A stretch of DNA of 18,393 bases from Pseudomonadota bacterium (lineage in GTDB: Bacteria; Pseudomonadota; Alphaproteobacteria; Caulobacterales; Caulobacteraceae): the NCBI GenBank assembly GCA_023436945.1, contig JAEZHG010000303.1, positions 1 to 18,393 of the forward strand, given 5' to 3'. Shown piece by piece: positions 15,801-18,393 of this stretch. Below the pieces are notes generated by a model. That model was given only the letters and a program-made list of their open reading frames with translations, made no database searches and had not been told where the DNA came from. The translations under genes were made by a program, and so were the position numbers. The stretch's first letter is position 1; each line of letters begins with the position of its first letter.

Positions 15801-16078
15801 ACCTGACTGAAGCCGTTGCGGCTCAGCGACCGTGTGGTGGTCATGCCGGGGATGCCCGCCATGGCCGTCTCGATCGGATAGGTGACCTGTCTCTCGATCT
15901 GCTCGGGAGCCAGAGCGGGCGCGACGGTCGTGACCTGCACCTGACGGTTGGTGATGTCCGGCACAGCATCAATGGGCAGTTTGGTCAGTTGGAACAGACC
16001 GAACAGCGCCACGATCAGGGTCGCCAGAACCACAAACCAGCGGAAGCGGACCGACTGGTTGATAAGGGAGTTAAACAT
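12860..16078 (-). CDS. czcA: Heavy-metal efflux RND pump, CzcA family
   Basis: A 1072-residue inner-membrane proton/metal antiporter of the HME-RND group. The first helix is near residues 13-30, a large periplasmic domain follows to about 340, then a helix bundle from about 372, the second periplasmic loop, and the final helices to about 1060. The proton-relay signature DFGLLVDGAVVVVEN is complete, with Asp425, Asp431 and Glu438 spaced exactly as Asp402, Asp408 and Glu415 of Cupriavidus CzcA. This form points to divalent ions (Co, Zn, Cd, perhaps Ni) rather than the Cu/Ag CusA type; the exact metal is not determined. ATG 16078 follows GGGAAGG, 15 bases after the czcB stop. It forms a tripartite pump with the two genes upstream. 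No metal-sensing regulator is in view. Confidence 0.96.
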   Translation of the reverse strand: MFNSLINQSVRFRWFVVLATLIVALFGLFQLTKLPIDAVPDITNRQVQVTTVAPALAPEQIERQVTYPIETAMAGIPGMTTTRSLSRNGFSQVTIIFTDKTDIYFARQQVAERLAEARESMPDGVEPAMAPITTGLGEVLMWTVDFKPFTAENISEKGKAGWQADGTYMTPEGDILDTPQDRATYLRTVQDWIIAPQMRTAAGLAGVDTVGGYVKEYAVRPDMARLSSYGIGLSELVQALDRANTQAGAGYVQRAGEALTVRTDALASTIDDLAQAPVVNRNGLVVRVADVATVEIGQAPRLGGASRDGHEAVLGTALMIAGGNSRTVAQAAGERLEEIRSTLPAGIEAVTVLDRSALVNSTIATVARNLTEGALLVIVVLFLLLGNIRAATITAMMIPISFLFAVIGMNRFGISGNLMSLGALDFGLLVDGAVVVVENTLLRLGQQRADLGRALSVRERLMVAASSARQMVKPAAFGQLIILLVFTPLLMLEGVEGKTFVPMGATVMLALVGAFIFSFTFVPAMAALLVREPKSVHVDDKGQAVEHETFLLKHARKYIQPAIRSAVARPKIVLMSAIAAVIVGIIGFTTLGREFIPTLDEGDIAMQALRVPSASLEQSMAMQMALERVITAQPEVETMFSRTGTAEAAVDPMPPNISDSVIILKDRKDWPDPKLAKEDLIARIEESASQQIGNAFEFSQPIELRFNELISGVRTDLAVMVYGDDFDTMQKVADQVANALRQTEGAADVRVEQASGLPTLTISVDRFAAANYGLSAADVSETVSAAVGGAVAGRIFEGDRRYEVVVRLPDGARNDPASLAALGVMTPSGAMVPLSSVARIQSAEGPNQISRNDGSRRMVVQANVRGRDLGGFVADAQKQVAEINLPTGVRLSWGGQFENLKRAEQRLGLVIPVVFVLIGILLFMALGSFAEAGLVFACVPLALVGGVLALLLRGMPFSVSAAVGFIAVSGVATLNGLVLMQAIRERLDNGSLPMDAAIEGAFSRLRAVLTTAMVAIVGFIPMALAHGAGAEVQKPLATVVIGGLLTATALTLLVLPTFAARAVKARQRREEI

Positions 16079-16093
16079 GGACTTATGCCTTCC

Positions 16094-17275
16094 CTAGTGG
16101 CCGTGTTCGGCTTCGCCCTTGGCCAGTTCGGCCTTGAGCAGGAAGGCGTTGGTGGCGGCGATACGCTCGCCGCCCTCAAGCCCGTTAAGGATTTCGGTGC
16201 GACCCGATGCTGTGCGGCCCGCCAGAACCGGAACGGCCCTGAAGCCGCCCTTCTGGACCACGAACACATAGGTGCCGCCTTCCAGCGTCTGGACCGCTTC
16301 GCTTGGCACAGTCATGACGGTAGATGCGCCCGACTGTCCGGTGATAACGGCCCCGCTGACAGCCGAGCCTGCGGGCGGCAGCGTGCCGGATGTGGCGCGT
16401 GCGCGGATCACTGTCGCGCCGCTTTCGGCCATGCCCGCATCTGCGGCCACGCCCGTAACCACCGCCTCAAAGTCGCCCGCAGGTCCGCTGACCGTCATGG
16501 CCGAGCCGTTGCGGACTACGGCAGCGAGTGCAGGCGGGGCGTTGAATACAAGCTCGACACGTGCGGGGTTGGTCACATCGGCCACCACGCCCCCCGGGGC
16601 GACAAAGCCACCCGGCCCGACCTGAATATTGCCCACCACTCCGGCAATCGGGGTGGTGATGCTCAGGCGACCGCTGGCGGTTGGCGATCCGGCTGCGGAT
16701 GAACGTGCGCCCGCCGCCCTCGCGCCTGCCTGTGCGCTCAGCATACGGGCGCGGGCAGCCTCGACTTCCTGCGTCGCGACAACCCCCTGCTCGGCCAGAT
16801 TACGGGTGCGCTGATAGGACTGACGCGCCACCTCGACCTCGGCAGCGGCGGCATCGAATTCCGCCCTGAAGGTCGCGGCCTCTCCGCTGACGACGCTGAC
16901 CAGTGCCTGCCCTGCCCGCACCGTTTGACCGGGCGAGACCAGAACGCGCTCGATCCTGCCACCGACGGTCGCGGCCACCGTGGCACGCGCGTCGATCATC
17001 GGCTCCACACGGCCCGACAGGCGCGTTTCCGCACCACCACCACGACCGATAGATACGATGGTGATGCCCGCGGCCTCGATCTGTTGCGAGGTCAGTTCAA
17101 CCGAGCCTTCTGGCGCTTCGGCCTCTTCCTCTGCGGGCTTTTCGACCTGTTCGGTCTTGGCCGCGGGTTTGGCCTCATCGCCTTGGCTGACCCAATAGAT
17201 ACCACCAGCAAGGATCAGGGCGAGCGCCGCCACACCACCGACCAGAGCGGCCTTACGCGTTTTGAAACCGCTCAT
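16094..17275 (-). CDS. czcB: Periplasmic adaptor of the heavy-metal efflux pump, CzcB family
   Basis: A 393-residue adaptor with an N-terminal anchor at about 10-30 and an acidic, charged linker (around KTEQVEKPAEEEAEAPEG). The core then runs in order: barrel and lipoyl segment (VGGRIERVLVSPGQTVRAG), helical hairpin (EVARQSYQRTRNLAEQGVVA), second lipoyl half (SITTPIAGVVGNIQVGPGGF) and C-terminal domains. The C-terminus EAEHGH is a short His/Glu tail that could contact metal. The long N-terminal His-rich metal domain of Cupriavidus CzcB is absent. The ATG at 17275 overlaps the czcC stop as TGATG, behind AAGGGGG. A GTG at 17278 is an alternative start adding one residue. It bridges CzcA to the CzcC outer-membrane channel. 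Confidence 0.94.
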   Translation of the reverse strand: MSGFKTRKAALVGGVAALALILAGGIYWVSQGDEAKPAAKTEQVEKPAEEEAEAPEGSVELTSQQIEAAGITIVSIGRGGGAETRLSGRVEPMIDARATVAATVGGRIERVLVSPGQTVRAGQALVSVVSGEAATFRAEFDAAAAEVEVARQSYQRTRNLAEQGVVATQEVEAARARMLSAQAGARAAGARSSAAGSPTASGRLSITTPIAGVVGNIQVGPGGFVAPGGVVADVTNPARVELVFNAPPALAAVVRNGSAMTVSGPAGDFEAVVTGVAADAGMAESGATVIRARATSGTLPPAGSAVSGAVITGQSGASTVMTVPSEAVQTLEGGTYVFVVQKGGFRAVPVLAGRTASGRTEILNGLEGGERIAATNAFLLKAELAKGEAEHGH

Positions 17276-18393
17276 CACAGTCCCCCTTCAAATGGAATGC
17301 GGCCATCCAGCCGCGCCAGATCAATCTCGGAGCGCACGCGCGACAGGCGTGCCTCGACAGCTCCTTGGCGGGCGCTGATCAGGGCCGTGCGAGTGGCCCT
17401 GAGTTCCATTTGCGAAATCCGTCCGGCCTCGAAACCGATACGCGCCAAGCGATAGGCTTCCTCTGCGGCGCTGACGCCCGCATCGGCGGCACCGACACGA
17501 CTGGCCGATGCCGAAAGACGTGCATTGGCCGCCATCCGTTCGGACTGGGCTTCCTGACGCACCGAGGTCACACGGGCCTGTGCGGCCCTGAACTCGGCAC
17601 GGGCGGCATCGATATTGCCTGCGTTACGATTGAACAGAGGCAGCGGCACGCTAAGCCCCACGGTCATGGCCGTGTCGCCCTCGCCCATGCGGGTCACACC
17701 CACATTGACGCTGACGTCGGGTTTTGCGGCAGCTTCCTCGATTGCGATGCGGCGCTGTGCAGCCGTGCGCTGCGCCTCGGCCACACGCACCGCAGGGGTG
17801 CGGTCAGCCGGTGTTGGCGTGGCCGCAGAGGGTTTATCCAGCAAACTGTCGCTGATGCTGGTGACTTCACTATCGACCATGCCCAGAGCGCCCAGCAGCG
17901 CAAAGGCCGCATCGCGCTCGGCCTCGGCCTCTTCAAGTGCGGCGCGGGCGGCGGCGGCTTCGCTCTCGGCCTGAATACCGCGCAGCAGAGGCTCGCGCCC
18001 CTCGGTGACCAGTGCCATGGCGGCGCGCGCATCGGCCAGCGTCAGGGTCAGGCTTTCCTTGGCCAGTTCGGCACGGCGCTGGGCTGCCTCGGCATCGGCA
18101 TAGGCCAGCGCAAGACGCCCCGCGGTTTCGGTCACGGTCTGGTCACGCTGGAGCACAGCCACACCGGCATCGGCGCGGGCGGCCTCGACGCGGGACGTGC
18201 GACGCCCCCACAGTTCCAGACTTTGCGAGACCGATACGCTGCGGTCCGCACTGTTCAGTCCGGAATATTTGCCGCTGCCATAGGCGTTCTCGACGCTCAG
18301 ATCCAGGACAGGGTTGGGCCGCGCACGGGCCTGACGAACCCGTGCCTCGGCAGCATCAACCATGGCACCCGCCTCTAACGAGGAAGGCAAATG
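17275..18393 (-). CDS. czcC: TolC-family outer-membrane channel of the heavy-metal efflux pump, CzcC, 5' partial
   Basis: About 373 residues of a CzcC-type outer-membrane efflux protein (OEP repeats). The first repeat shows AEARVRQARARPNPVLDLSV and VSVSQSLELWGRRTSRVEAA. The second has LSVPLPLFNRNAGNIDAARA, a typical conserved strand-turn of the family, and EEAYRLARIGFEAGRISQME. The frame stays open through the right edge, and the signal peptide and first helix expected of a roughly 420-residue protein are missing, so the true start lies outside. A TTG at 18390 is in frame but would begin mid-helix and is unlikely to be the start. The stop overlaps the czcB start (TGATG), so czcC, czcB and czcA form one leftward operon. 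Confidence 0.92.
   Translation of the reverse strand, partial: HLPSSLEAGAMVDAAEARVRQARARPNPVLDLSVENAYGSGKYSGLNSADRSVSVSQSLELWGRRTSRVEAARADAGVAVLQRDQTVTETAGRLALAYADAEAAQRRAELAKESLTLTLADARAAMALVTEGREPLLRGIQAESEAAAARAALEEAEAERDAAFALLGALGMVDSEVTSISDSLLDKPSAATPTPADRTPAVRVAEAQRTAAQRRIAIEEAAAKPDVSVNVGVTRMGEGDTAMTVGLSVPLPLFNRNAGNIDAARAEFRAAQARVTSVRQEAQSERMAANARLSASASRVGAADAGVSAAEEAYRLARIGFEAGRISQMELRATRTALISARQGAVEARLSRVRSEIDLARLDGRIPFEGGL

Noticed and set aside
15539..16702. Plus-strand open frame of about 387 codons spanning the czcA/czcB junction
   Set aside because: It crosses two well-supported genes on the other strand and shows no motifs.

Overview
The window reads as ordinary, gene-dense chromosome of a Gram-negative alphaproteobacterium. 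The GC-rich codon use, the Lrp–phhA–hpd block and the metal-efflux genes fit Caulobacterales (Asticcacaulis/Brevundimonas-like), but that placement is inferred from protein character and no rRNA or marker gene is present. I see no insertion sequence, tRNA, rRNA, phage gene or CRISPR array.

Layout. Positions 1-212 hold the 5' end of a minus-strand membrane protein cut by the window edge. Positions 383-2017 encode a stand-alone, membrane-anchored glutamate-synthase-like FMN/Fe-S protein. Positions 2040-4120 (minus) hold an Lrp/AsnC regulator followed closely by two overlapping, apparently paralogous membrane proteins of unknown function. Divergent from the regulator are phenylalanine 4-hydroxylase and 4-hydroxyphenylpyruvate dioxygenase (4249-6247), two steps of the phenylalanine/tyrosine to homogentisate route, closed by a strong terminator. 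No aminotransferase or homogentisate dioxygenase is present here.

Positions 6502-9484 (minus) hold a three-gene ABC exporter: periplasmic adaptor, FtsX-type permease and LolD-type ATPase, with overlapping or nearly touching genes and a probable terminator at 6355-6315. A 307-base divergent spacer (9485-9791) rich in inverted repeats separates it from an APC-family amino acid permease (9792-11174). An NAD(P)-dependent aldehyde dehydrogenase of the aromatic-aldehyde type follows (11321-12787), bounded by clear terminators on both sides. Positions 12860-18393 (minus) hold a czcC-czcB-czcA heavy-metal RND efflux operon, with czcC running off the right edge.

The themes are aromatic amino acid catabolism with its likely local regulator, amino acid uptake, and two tripartite envelope efflux systems. 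Nothing is clearly a new system. The items most worth a second look are the paralogous membrane pair behind the Lrp gene, the repeated motif in the lrp/phhA spacer, and the stacked inverted repeats upstream of the amino acid permease.
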